A DNA stretch of 64,000 nt from Shewanella litoralis (GTDB lineage: Bacteria; Pseudomonadota; Gammaproteobacteria; Enterobacterales; Shewanellaceae): positions 92,795-156,794 of the forward strand of contig NZ_WSRZ01000010.1 of NCBI RefSeq assembly GCF_009828585.1, in the 5' to 3' direction. Of the stretch, positions 25,064-33,535 are shown one piece after another. The notes beneath the pieces were generated by a model. The model was not told the DNA's origin, did no database searches, and saw nothing but the letters and a program-made list of their open reading frames with translations. The translations under genes were made by a program, and so were the position numbers. Positions within the stretch are counted from its first letter, which is position 1; each line of letters starts with the position of its first letter.

Positions 25064-26349
25064 CATCAAAACAGAGCATTGCCAGTGCCTTAGCCATTGC
25101 TAGTTGTAGCTTAATTGGCCAAGCCAATGCCGTCGAAACTGTACCAGCTAATGATGACTGGAAAGTGGACGCTGCCATTATGTATTACGGCGAGCAAGAG
25201 CGTGTACAAGCTGTAGAGGCCATTGGTAATGTGCAAAAAGCGTTTGGAGACACCTCGTTACTAGACATGAAAGTGGTAGTCGACAGTTTAACGGGCTCAT
25301 CTGCATCGGGCGCTGTGGCTCAAGGTGAAAGCCAAACGTTTACACGTCCATCTGGTAAAGGCGAGTACACCGTTGGCGCAGGTGATACTCCACTTGATGA
25401 TACTTTCCACGATACGCGAGTGCAGTTAAGTGCTAACTGGCAAGAAGTGTTTAATCAAGATTGGACAGGTAACGTCGGCGTATATGGCTCAAATGAGTTT
25501 GACTACTTATCGATGGGATTAAACGCTGGCCTTGAACGTAGCTTTAATAAAAACAATACCACCCTGGCGTTATCGGGTGCTTTTACACAAGATGTGGTCG
25601 ATCCTGTAGGAGGCCGCCCTGTTGCCTTTAGTGAGATGGTTTATCGGGCTAACTACAACAGTGACGCAGAGTACCAAGCGGCGTTTGATCAAACTCGTTT
25701 AAGTGGCGATGATACCAAGCAAACATCGGATGTCATGTTGGGTGTCACTCAAATTCTTAATCGCAATTGGTTAATGCAAGCAAACTATGGTCTGTCTAGT
25801 GTGTCTGGCTATATGAACGACCCGTATAAAATTTTGAGTGAAGTTGATAGCAATGGGATTACTCAAGGGTATCGCTACGAGAATAGACCGGATTCACGTT
25901 TAAAGCACAGCGTGTATGTGATGACAAAAGGTGCATTAGATTCTGGCGTGGTTGATTTTTCTTATCGCTATAGTACCGATGATTGGGACATTACCTCGCA
26001 CACTTTGGAAACGCATTATCGCTATTACTTTAGTCCGAGTTTTTATGGGCAGTTACACTTGCGTTATTACCAACAACAAGCGGCTGAGTTCTATCAACCT
26101 TTCTTAATGGCCGGCGATACCCTACCAGACTATGCCAGCGCCGATTATCGCATTGGCGATATGACAGCTTATACCATCGGGCTTAAGTTTGGGCAGCGTT
26201 TATCTGGCGGGCATGAGATGACTTATCGTCTTGAGTATTATCAGCAAAATCCTGAAAACAACGGCACTGACATTCCGGGGCAGTTACAAAACTATGATTT
26301 GTTCCCATCAGTAAAAGCGATTGTTGCTCAAGTGAGTTATTCGTTTTAA
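25054..26349 (+). CDS. DUF3570 family exported protein, probable outer-membrane barrel
   Basis: A signal peptide (residues 1-26, to GQANA) is followed by a beta-rich sequence ending VSYSF, with the terminal aromatic typical of outer-membrane barrels. Family-like segments are VDAAIMYYGEQERVQAVE, VVDSLTGSSASGA, QTFTRPSGKG and FHDTRVQLSANW. Function is unknown. The ATG at 25054 is chosen because GGAGG lies 6 bases upstream; a TTG two codons earlier is less likely. Residues 77-83 (DSLTGSS) resemble the D-x-x-S/T-G-A-T/S flavinylation motif, of interest because apbE follows. Confidence 0.85.
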   Translation: MQLTSKQSIASALAIASCSLIGQANAVETVPANDDWKVDAAIMYYGEQERVQAVEAIGNVQKAFGDTSLLDMKVVVDSLTGSSASGAVAQGESQTFTRPSGKGEYTVGAGDTPLDDTFHDTRVQLSANWQEVFNQDWTGNVGVYGSNEFDYLSMGLNAGLERSFNKNNTTLALSGAFTQDVVDPVGGRPVAFSEMVYRANYNSDAEYQAAFDQTRLSGDDTKQTSDVMLGVTQILNRNWLMQANYGLSSVSGYMNDPYKILSEVDSNGITQGYRYENRPDSRLKHSVYVMTKGALDSGVVDFSYRYSTDDWDITSHTLETHYRYYFSPSFYGQLHLRYYQQQAAEFYQPFLMAGDTLPDYASADYRIGDMTAYTIGLKFGQRLSGGHEMTYRLEYYQQNPENNGTDIPGQLQNYDLFPSVKAIVAQVSYSF

Positions 26350-26427
26350 TGTGGGTCTAATGTAATCAGAGTCATAGGCCATTATTGCATGAGCAATAAT
26401 GGCCTAATGTTATAAACCGAGAGTCTT

Positions 26428-27342
26428 ATGGTCGCTAGTTTGTCAAATTCACATGTAAGTAATATCAGCTTACAGCCGCGTAAATGGGGTTTTTTAGGCT
26501 CATTTAAGGCAATGGCAAGTCCTTGTGAAGTGCTGATGGCCGTTAATGATGAGCACGTAGCCATGCAAATGCTACAGATGGCTTACCAGGAGGCTAAACG
26601 GATTGAGCAAAAGTTCAGCCGTTTTATTGAAGACAATCTCATTTGGCAGATAAATCATGCTCACGGTACTGCGATACCTGTTGATGCTGAGACCTTGCAT
26701 TTATTGCATTTTGCCCAGCAATGTTATCAATTGAGTGACGGTGCATTTGATATCAGTGCGTGCCCACTTATGGTGTTGTGGCGTTTTGATGGCCAGCAAC
26801 AAATCCCTCATCAACATGATATTAAGCAAACCTTACAACATGTCGGCTTAAACAATATCACTATCACGCAAACCCATATTCATATGCCAGTCGGGATGAG
26901 TATCGATTTTGGTGGTATCGGTAAAGAGTATGCGGTAGACAAAGCGGCTCAAATGATTGCTCAGCGCTGGCCTCATCATTCAGTGCTGGTTAATTTTGGC
27001 GGTGATATTGCCTGTCCGATCACCAAAAGCGATGGCTGGCAGGTGGGAATTGAAAACCCGCAAAAATTAGATAATGCCGCAGCACTCTTAACCATTCGTC
27101 AAGGTGCGCTAGCCACCAGCGGTACAACTCGCCGTTATATTGAGGTGGATGGAAAACGTTATGGCCACATTATTAATCCCACAACGGGTTATCCTATTGA
27201 GCAGGCGCCTTTGTCTGTCACCGTGCTTGCACCTAATTGTGTGATGGCGGGAATGTTAGCCACCATGGCGATGTTAAAAGGATCAGAGGCTGAAGCCTTT
27301 TTACAGCAACAAGGTGTCGACTTTAAGGTATTTCGAGGGTAA
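26428..27342 (+). CDS. apbE: ApbE-family FAD:protein FMN transferase
   Basis: ApbE moves FMN from FAD onto a threonine or serine of target proteins. Diagnostic segments are present: MGSF-like start FLGSFKAMASPCEV, FDISACPLMVLW, SIDFGGIGKEYAVDKAAQ, GALATSGTTRRYIEVDGKRYGHIINPTTG. At 304 residues it is normal in length. Unlike most ApbE proteins it shows no signal peptide or lipobox, so it may act in the cytoplasm or its export route is unclear. It follows DUF3570 by 78 bases and is 5 bases before the response regulator. Confidence 0.92.
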   Translation: MVASLSNSHVSNISLQPRKWGFLGSFKAMASPCEVLMAVNDEHVAMQMLQMAYQEAKRIEQKFSRFIEDNLIWQINHAHGTAIPVDAETLHLLHFAQQCYQLSDGAFDISACPLMVLWRFDGQQQIPHQHDIKQTLQHVGLNNITITQTHIHMPVGMSIDFGGIGKEYAVDKAAQMIAQRWPHHSVLVNFGGDIACPITKSDGWQVGIENPQKLDNAAALLTIRQGALATSGTTRRYIEVDGKRYGHIINPTTGYPIEQAPLSVTVLAPNCVMAGMLATMAMLKGSEAEAFLQQQGVDFKVFRG

Positions 27343-27347
27343 AAAAT

Positions 27348-28007
27348 ATGCGTGTATTACTGATTGAAGATAATAAATTACTCGCCCAAGGCGTGGTAAT
27401 GAGTTTGGCTAAGGAAGGCATTCAAGTTGATCATTTATCATCGTTTAAGCAGGCGCAAGTGGCACTCAACAACGAAGATTTTAGCGCGATTATTCTAGAT
27501 TTAGGCTTACCCGATGGCGATGGTGCCGAGTTGTTAAAACAATGGCGCCGAAGTGGTGTATCTTTACCTATTATCGTGCTCACAGCGAATACTGACTTTG
27601 ATACTCGCTTGGCTTGTTTAGATATAGGTGCAGATGATTACCTCAGTAAACCTTTTGATGTTAGAGAATTAATCGCGCGGCTGCGAGCCATTATTCGACG
27701 CCAGCATGGTTTAGACAATAACCAATTTAGCTACGGCGCACTCGACATAGATTTTACTCGTTGTGAAGTGCATTTTCGGGATGAATTAGTGTCATTGTCA
27801 CGCCGTGAGTATCAGTTAATACTGGAGTTTGCTCAATCAGCAGGACGGGTATTAACCCGCAGTCAACTCGAACAATTAACTTATGGTTGGGACGAGGTCG
27901 GCAGTAATTCGATTGAGGTGCACATACATCATTTACGAAAAAAAATGGCCACTGAATTAATTAAAACGGTACGGGGCATCGGCTATATCTTGACTGAGAC
28001 GCTGTAG
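27348..28007 (+). CDS. OmpR-family response regulator
   Basis: The receiver domain has acidic residues E7/D8, phosphoacceptor D51 (IILDLGLPDGDG), T79 and K101. A winged-helix DNA-binding domain occupies about residues 125-219 (VSLSRREYQLILEFAQSAG, NSIEVHIHHLRKKM, VRGIGYIL). At 219 residues it resembles QseB/PmrA-type regulators. It is 5 bases after apbE, so it is probably cotranscribed with the redox module and may control it together with the kinase downstream. Confidence 0.92.
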   Translation: MRVLLIEDNKLLAQGVVMSLAKEGIQVDHLSSFKQAQVALNNEDFSAIILDLGLPDGDGAELLKQWRRSGVSLPIIVLTANTDFDTRLACLDIGADDYLSKPFDVRELIARLRAIIRRQHGLDNNQFSYGALDIDFTRCEVHFRDELVSLSRREYQLILEFAQSAGRVLTRSQLEQLTYGWDEVGSNSIEVHIHHLRKKMATELIKTVRGIGYILTETL

Positions 28008-28014
28008 GGTGGTG

Positions 28015-28084
28015 CTATCGACTATCGACTATCGACTATCGACTATCGACTATCGACTATCGACTATCGACTATCGACTATCGA
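28015..28084 (+). repeat. Ten perfect tandem copies of CTATCGA
   Basis: Ten uninterrupted 7-bp units (70 bp) occupy the 132-base gap between response regulator and histidine kinase. Because 7 is not a multiple of 3 and the tract lies outside coding sequence, copy number changes would alter spacing or mRNA structure, not a protein. A stop codon lies between the tract and the kinase start, in the kinase frame. Confidence 0.95.
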
Positions 28085-28139
28085 CAACGGAAGTACATAA
28101 GTGATTAGTCAACCTTCGTGACGATTTTTAAAGGATGTT

Positions 28140-29528
28140 ATGTTCTCATTACGATTATTATTCAGCGTGTTAATGCTACTTGGCATTGTACTTACAGTCT
28201 CGTTTTCGAGTGTATTAAGTTCTCGCGATGCCATGCATGAAGTTGAAGAGCTATTTGATGCGCAAATGGTGCAAACGGCAAAAATGCTTGAGCAGTTTTA
28301 TGTTAATCAACTCACGGAAAAACAGCTTACCCAGTTGGTGACACGACCTATATTATTTCATGTTGATGATTCCAATATCGAAACCTTTGCCGAAAAAGCC
28401 AACCCGATATCTCTATCTTATGAACACAAACTGTCTTTTCAACTCTTGTCGACTACCGGGCAATTACTCGCCTATTCAGACAGTTCTGGTGAGCAAACGT
28501 TAACGCAGTTCACTCAAGGTTATGATACGCGCAACATCAATGGCAATTTATGGCATGTGTACAGTTATTTTTCAGCGGCTCATCAAGTGTGGATTGTTAC
28601 GGCACAACGGCATGATGTGCGCCAGGAATTAGTGTCGTTAATTGTGAGTAATACCTGGCGAACGCCATTGATTATTACTCCCATCATGATGTTTTTTATG
28701 TTGTTATTAACCTACTTTCTGTTTAAACCGCTTAAGTTATTAGAGCGTCATTTAGATAAGCGACCCGCTCAAGATCTCACGCCAATGAACTTCACATTGC
28801 CAACGGAGTTAGCGTCAATGCAAAAAGCGCTTAACAGTTATTTGTTGCGCATTGCCGATACCATAGTGCGTGAACGTCGATTTAGTGCTGATGCCGCTCA
28901 CGAGCTTAAAACCCCATTAGCGATTATTAAGTTACACAGCGATGGCTTAAATGATGTGTTGTCAGCTCAGCATCAAGATGTTCAGCAAATGACATTGCCT
29001 TACATTGATGCCATAGGCGAAGGGGTGAATAGGATAAATCATACGGTTGAGCAGTTGCTGCTGTTATCGCGAGTTGATGCCATTGAAGCGCTTAATCGTT
29101 CTGACTGTAACCTACAAAATAGTATTGATAATGTGGTCAATCAGCTCTTACATGTGATAGTCGATTACGAATGGCATATTGATATTCCCGCTGGAATGAC
29201 CATTAACGCAGACCCATTTTATCTTGAATTAGTATTAAAAAATATTATTGAGAACGCTTGTAAATACAGCCCTGTAGAGTCGCTCATTACGATTCGAGCG
29301 ACTGCCCGTGGTGCGCAAACGTTGATAGAGGTAATCGATCAAGGACGTGGCATGTCTAAAGATGAAATCAGCTTAGCGAAAAACCGCTTTTATCGTGTGG
29401 ATGAAAATACCTCGCAAGGAGCAGGGCTAGGCTTATCCATTTGCCAGCATATTATTAGTTTACATCACGGCGAGTTACATTTTACTCAAGTTGAGCCACA
29501 CGGTCTCAAGGTCAGTATTATCGTGTAG
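28140..29528 (+). CDS. Sensor histidine kinase paired with the upstream regulator
   Basis: The 462-residue protein has two membrane helices (about 5-27 and 175-195) around a periplasmic sensor of about 145 residues. A linker leads to the phosphoacceptor H254 in FSADAAHELKTPLAIIK. The N box (IIENACKYSP) and G box (GAGLGLSICQHII) of the ATPase domain are intact. AAGGATGTT supports the ATG. It is the natural partner of the response regulator 132 bases upstream, across a heptamer repeat tract. Confidence 0.92.
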   Translation: MFSLRLLFSVLMLLGIVLTVSFSSVLSSRDAMHEVEELFDAQMVQTAKMLEQFYVNQLTEKQLTQLVTRPILFHVDDSNIETFAEKANPISLSYEHKLSFQLLSTTGQLLAYSDSSGEQTLTQFTQGYDTRNINGNLWHVYSYFSAAHQVWIVTAQRHDVRQELVSLIVSNTWRTPLIITPIMMFFMLLLTYFLFKPLKLLERHLDKRPAQDLTPMNFTLPTELASMQKALNSYLLRIADTIVRERRFSADAAHELKTPLAIIKLHSDGLNDVLSAQHQDVQQMTLPYIDAIGEGVNRINHTVEQLLLLSRVDAIEALNRSDCNLQNSIDNVVNQLLHVIVDYEWHIDIPAGMTINADPFYLELVLKNIIENACKYSPVESLITIRATARGAQTLIEVIDQGRGMSKDEISLAKNRFYRVDENTSQGAGLGLSICQHIISLHHGELHFTQVEPHGLKVSIIV

Positions 29529-29564
29529 CCTACATTTTGAATGTCATTGAAACATTGAATACAA

Positions 29565-29599
29565 AAAAAGATGAGCTGCATATAGCAACTCATCTTTTT
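29565..29599. terminator. Bidirectional terminator between kinase and DUF3300 genes
   Basis: AAAAAGATGAG pairs with CTCATCTTTTT across a 13-base loop holding a further TGC/GCA pair. The symmetric A and T tracts serve both convergent genes. Confidence 0.85.
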
Positions 29600-29606
29600 C
29601 GTTTTA

Positions 29607-31061
29607 TTACTGTCTTTCTCGTGATGGTTTAATGTCTCGTGAATGACTCGATTGGCGTGCTGAGTTGTCACGTTGTTGACTCATTGCTCGCGACGCTTGT
29701 TGTGGCTCACTTCGGCGCTGCGTCTTAACCTCTTGTTGTTGGCTGCGCATCGGTTTAGCTTGTGGTTCACGAACCTTTTCTACTCGGGTATTACGCTGTG
29801 CTTGTTGTACTTGCTGAGCCCGTGGTTGGTTAATAGAATTAGCCACAGATTTAACGTCATTTCTCGCCTTGGTATTGACTACGTCACGTTGGCGGCTCAC
29901 CGGTTCTCTGTCGCGGCCGTAAGTTGATTTCATTGGCTCACTGTTACGTTCAAACGACTTAGGTTGACGTTGCTGGCTAAGTTCACGTTTTAGCTGCGCG
30001 CTTCTATGTTCAACAGGTTCACTGCGTTTGTCTTGTTTCACATTTTGGTTAATGTGCTTACGTTGCTCGCTCACCTTAATTGAATCATTTCGCGACGTAA
30101 CACGGCGCGGCTCATTAGCGAGTTGACGCTTTGGCTCGTGCGAGTAACTCACTGGCTTATTTCGTTTTTCATAGTGACCGTTGTAGCGTTTGCTGATCAC
30201 CTGGCTGCGATAAGCCACACCTTTACGGTGCTTAGGTTTGTGCTGCCAATGTTGTGCACCATGGCTGTAGCTTATTCTGCGTGGTGTGTAGTAGCGGTAG
30301 TTTTTATGTACAGGTACGGCTATTACACGGCGGTCATGCCAATGGAAACCACTGAAGAAAAAGTTAAAGCTAATGCGTACACCGCTGTCCCAAAAAATGG
30401 CATGATGGTTAGGGCGATAGTTGACATAGGCTGGCGCATGCCAATATACCGGTGGGTAACGGTTCCAGCGCCAATTGCCATACACAATACGGCTGTCGTA
30501 ATACGGTACATAGACAATTTCTGGACGCACAGACTCAATAATAATGCGGCGTTCAACACGCGAAACCTTTACCTGTTCAAGATCTGCCAGGTTATTGGCT
30601 TCGTCAGCTTGTTGTCTCAATGCCTGAATGGTGTCGAGCATTCGGCCTTCGTCTTGCAAAAAGGCATCGCCAAGGTTTTGCGTCCAAACCAAATCATTAT
30701 TTAAACGCTCGAGCACATTAGGAAAAGCCACTAACGCTTTAACGCTTGGGTCCCAATCTTGAGACTCGACTTCTGCCATAATTTGATTGGTGTCGCGATT
30801 ACCTTGATTGGCTAACCAGCGCTTAGCTTGCACAATCTCAAGCGGGTAGGTTGAGGCAATCAAAATATGGGTTAATAAACTGTCTGGATATAGCGCAATA
30901 GGCGCGAGCATTTGCGCAAGTTCAGCGTCACTCACCACATCATCAGCTGCATTGTATGAATATGATTCAGTTGGCTGCGCGGCTTGCACACTTGCTAATG
31001 GCATACAAACCAAGGCTAACGCCAGTAGCGCTTTAGCGGGTGTTTGAATGGCTTTTTTCAT
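29607..31061 (-). CDS. DUF3300 exported protein with basic, glutamine-rich tail
   Basis: After a signal peptide (cleavage near ASVQAA) residues about 35-240 match DUF3300: LAQMLAPIALYPDSLLTHIL, ASTYPLEIVQAKRWL, SQDWDPSVKALVAFPNVL and IVYVPYYDSRIVYG. The remaining 240 residues are low complexity, rich in Arg, Gln, Ser and His. The family's function is unknown. The ATG at 31061 follows GGAGATAAC; thirteen codons of upstream open frame are rejected. It lies 125 bases downstream of the PhoQ-like kinase on the same strand. Confidence 0.85.
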   Translation of the reverse strand: MKKAIQTPAKALLALALVCMPLASVQAAQPTESYSYNAADDVVSDAELAQMLAPIALYPDSLLTHILIASTYPLEIVQAKRWLANQGNRDTNQIMAEVESQDWDPSVKALVAFPNVLERLNNDLVWTQNLGDAFLQDEGRMLDTIQALRQQADEANNLADLEQVKVSRVERRIIIESVRPEIVYVPYYDSRIVYGNWRWNRYPPVYWHAPAYVNYRPNHHAIFWDSGVRISFNFFFSGFHWHDRRVIAVPVHKNYRYYTPRRISYSHGAQHWQHKPKHRKGVAYRSQVISKRYNGHYEKRNKPVSYSHEPKRQLANEPRRVTSRNDSIKVSEQRKHINQNVKQDKRSEPVEHRSAQLKRELSQQRQPKSFERNSEPMKSTYGRDREPVSRQRDVVNTKARNDVKSVANSINQPRAQQVQQAQRNTRVEKVREPQAKPMRSQQQEVKTQRRSEPQQASRAMSQQRDNSARQSSHSRDIKPSRERQ

Positions 31062-31185
31062 GTTATCTCCAGTGTCATTGATGACTGTTATGTTCATCAT
31101 AGCGAGCTGAAGATGAACATAAGCTGAAAGTTAACTAAAGGGTATAAAAGAGGGCGATGATTTTTATCTAGGCTGCAGCACTTTA

Positions 31186-32514
31186 TTAATGAGTAAATTC
31201 AAACTCAAATTTGGCACCGCCTAAAGACGCCGACTCTGTAACGGTTAATGTGCCGTGATAGCTGTCAACCAAGTCGCGCACAATAGCGAGGCCGATGCCG
31301 TGACCTTGTTCGTAAGTGTCGGCGCGCATACCACGTTCAAATATTTGCTGTTGCTTGTCTTTAGGCACTCCAGCACCATCATCTTCAATACTGATCAGTA
31401 AGCTATTGGCTAATTGCTTAACGCTCAATAACACATGGCTATTGGCTGCTTTGCAGGCATTGTCTAATACGTTACCGAGCATTTCAGTTAAGTCAGACTC
31501 ATCACCTTTAAAGCGGGCGTCAGCATCACCATGATAATCAATGCTCAAGGCTTGATGTTGGTATATTTTCCCCAAGGTGCGCACCAAACGAGTGGCAATA
31601 TCATCAACACTCACACCAAGATGCCACCCCGTTCCTGCAGCGCTTTGCGCCCGCTTTAACTGATACGCCACAATTTGATTAATGCGATTAATCTGTTCAA
31701 GCGAGGTGTCATTTAAATTGGCCTGGGTTTGCATTACGGCGAGTGGTGTTTTTAAACTATGAGCTAAATCGGCCAGGGCGTTACGGTAACGTTTACGCTG
31801 ATTTTGTTCTGTTTGCAGTAAGGTATTGAGCTGCTTTGCTACCTTTTGCAGTTCAATGGGATATTGGGTGCTGAGTTGCATCGACTTACCTTGCTCTACA
31901 GCACTGAGTTCCTGGCTGAATTTGCCTAAGGGTTTGAGGGTCCATAATAACCAACTTAATTGCACGCTAAATAACAGCGCCATTAATATCAATAACCAGG
32001 TCCACAATGTTTTTGAAAACTGGCTAATTTGTTGTTGGTATTCTTGCTGGTTTTTAATGATGTGCAGCGTCATGGTAAAAGGCTGTTCGCTGGTGGCAAA
32101 GCTGACACTGAAACTGTAAATCAATTGCGGTTTATCGTTAATGAGAATGCTGGCGTAACTGTTTCGACCCGTTGCAGGTTTTGGTAAGTTAATCGGTGTG
32201 TTTAAGCCTAAAAACGAATTTGAGGTCCACAGTAATTGATTGTCTTTGGTGGTGATCAGAGCATAGAGACCAGAGCCAATGACATTGAATTGGTTTTCGA
32301 GCAGGTGCTCAGGCATAAGTAATTCATCATTTTCCACTTCGGCCATGGCTAATACGGAATAAACATAGGCTTTTAACTGATTTTTTGCCGCCACGTTAAT
32401 TTGGGTTTCAAAGGCGTTGTTCACGGTAATGCCAATAATGGGCAGCAATACTAAAATAAGCAGTAATGCACTGACCACAATGCGGACTTTAAGCGAGCCC
32501 AATAACTTATTCAT
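31186..32514 (-). CDS. PhoQ-like sensor histidine kinase
   Basis: The 442-residue kinase has an N-terminal membrane helix (IVVSALLLILVLLPIIGIT), a periplasmic sensor of about 140 residues, a second helix near 170-193, then a HAMP-like linker and H252 in LADLAHSLKTPLAVMQ, the spelling typical of PhoQ. The ATPase domain has DNACKAANSHV and GHGIGLAIVRDLV. PhoQ senses divalent cations, acid or cationic peptides in enterics. Its start overlaps the regulator's end by 8 bases. Confidence 0.87.
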   Translation of the reverse strand: MNKLLGSLKVRIVVSALLLILVLLPIIGITVNNAFETQINVAAKNQLKAYVYSVLAMAEVENDELLMPEHLLENQFNVIGSGLYALITTKDNQLLWTSNSFLGLNTPINLPKPATGRNSYASILINDKPQLIYSFSVSFATSEQPFTMTLHIIKNQQEYQQQISQFSKTLWTWLLILMALLFSVQLSWLLWTLKPLGKFSQELSAVEQGKSMQLSTQYPIELQKVAKQLNTLLQTEQNQRKRYRNALADLAHSLKTPLAVMQTQANLNDTSLEQINRINQIVAYQLKRAQSAAGTGWHLGVSVDDIATRLVRTLGKIYQHQALSIDYHGDADARFKGDESDLTEMLGNVLDNACKAANSHVLLSVKQLANSLLISIEDDGAGVPKDKQQQIFERGMRADTYEQGHGIGLAIVRDLVDSYHGTLTVTESASLGGAKFEFEFTH

Positions 32515-33190
32515 GCTGCCCTAATTGGCGTAAACGATAACCCTGGCCGCGCAGTGTTTCAATGAGCTGATATTGATTGTCAGGGTCGAGCTTTTTACGC
32601 AAGCGACGAATAAACACTTCGATAACGTTGGAGTCTAAATCAAAATCTTGATCGTAAATATGTTCAATCAAACTGCTTTTAGAATGCACCGAACCGGGAT
32701 GCAGCATAAGGTATTCAAATAACTTGTATTCCGAACCACTTAAATTAACCACCTGCTGATGCATTTTAATTTCAAGGCTACGAGTATTAATACTAAAAGG
32801 CCCATTTTGAATGACTGGGCTGGCTTTACCTGCAGAGCGGCGGATTAAAGCATTAATTCTTGCGACTAACTCTTCAAGCTGAAACGGCTTACTTAAATAG
32901 TCATCTGCACCGGCATCAAGGCCGATCACTTTGTCTTGCCAGCTATCACGGGCGGTTAAAATGATAATGGGGTAACTGATATTTTGCTCGCGCAATTGGC
33001 TAATGAGCGACAGTCCATCGAGTTTGGGTAACCCGACATCAATAATCGCCACATCGTACTGGTATTCCTGGGCCTGAAATAACCCTTCTTCGCCATCTGA
33101 GGCGACATCGACCGTGTATTGAGCTTCAATAAGGTATTGCTTAATATTTGCTTGCAGGGCTAAGTCATCTTCGACCAGTAATAATCTCAT
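32507..33190 (-). CDS. PhoP-like OmpR-family response regulator
   Basis: The 227-residue regulator has E7/D8/D9, phosphoacceptor D51 (AIIDVGLPKLDGLS), T79 and K101. ILTARDSWQDKVIGLDAGAD is very close to PhoP. The C-terminal winged helix contains DSNVIEVFIRRLRKKLD and ETLRGQGYRL. It is cotranscribed with the PepSY gene 3 bases upstream and the kinase downstream. Resemblance to PhoP is strong in the receiver domain; regulon identity is not implied. Confidence 0.88.
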   Translation of the reverse strand: MRLLLVEDDLALQANIKQYLIEAQYTVDVASDGEEGLFQAQEYQYDVAIIDVGLPKLDGLSLISQLREQNISYPIIILTARDSWQDKVIGLDAGADDYLSKPFQLEELVARINALIRRSAGKASPVIQNGPFSINTRSLEIKMHQQVVNLSGSEYKLFEYLMLHPGSVHSKSSLIEHIYDQDFDLDSNVIEVFIRRLRKKLDPDNQYQLIETLRGQGYRLRQLGQHE

Positions 33191-33193
33191 GAG

Positions 33194-33535
33194 TTAGTTC
33201 CTTGATACTGAACCATTAGTGGCGTCGACAGACACATAAAATATGACGCCATCGTTGGTGAGGAGTTTCACGCGATAACCAGGATGACCATTTACACTGC
33301 TAGATTGTACTTTTAACACTTTGCCTGAATAGCTACGCTTGGCAATTTGTATGGCTTGCTGGGCACTGGTGACCACAAGGTTATTGCCTTGACGGTTATC
33401 TTTAGGGCCAGGTACAAGTGCAAAGGGGGCGGCAGAATTTAATGATAAAACAAGCGAAGCGCCAGCAAAGCTGGGTGATGAAATCACTAACATTAAGCCT
33501 AAAAGAGTGGCTTTGAGCTTGAACATACGCTGCAT
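33194..33535 (-). CDS. Exported PepSY-domain protein
   Basis: The 113-residue protein has a signal peptide (MLVISSPSFAGA) and a single PepSY domain: VTSAQQAIQIAKRSYSGKVLK, VNGHPGYRVKLLTNDGVIFYV and SVDATNGSVSRN. PepSY domains often inhibit proteases or interact with sensors in the periplasm. It is the first gene of the PepSY-phoP-phoQ operon and may modulate the kinase. A MITE-like element ends 31 bases upstream of its start. Confidence 0.85.
   Translation of the reverse strand: MQRMFKLKATLLGLMLVISSPSFAGASLVLSLNSAAPFALVPGPKDNRQGNNLVVTSAQQAIQIAKRSYSGKVLKVQSSSVNGHPGYRVKLLTNDGVIFYVSVDATNGSVSRN

Noticed and set aside
28015-28084. Heptamer array considered as a CRISPR
   Set aside because: Units are 7 bp with no spacers; it is a simple tandem repeat.
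30123-30704. 193-residue forward open frame
   Set aside because: It is the antisense of the DUF3300 gene, whose signal peptide and domain are clear on the other strand.
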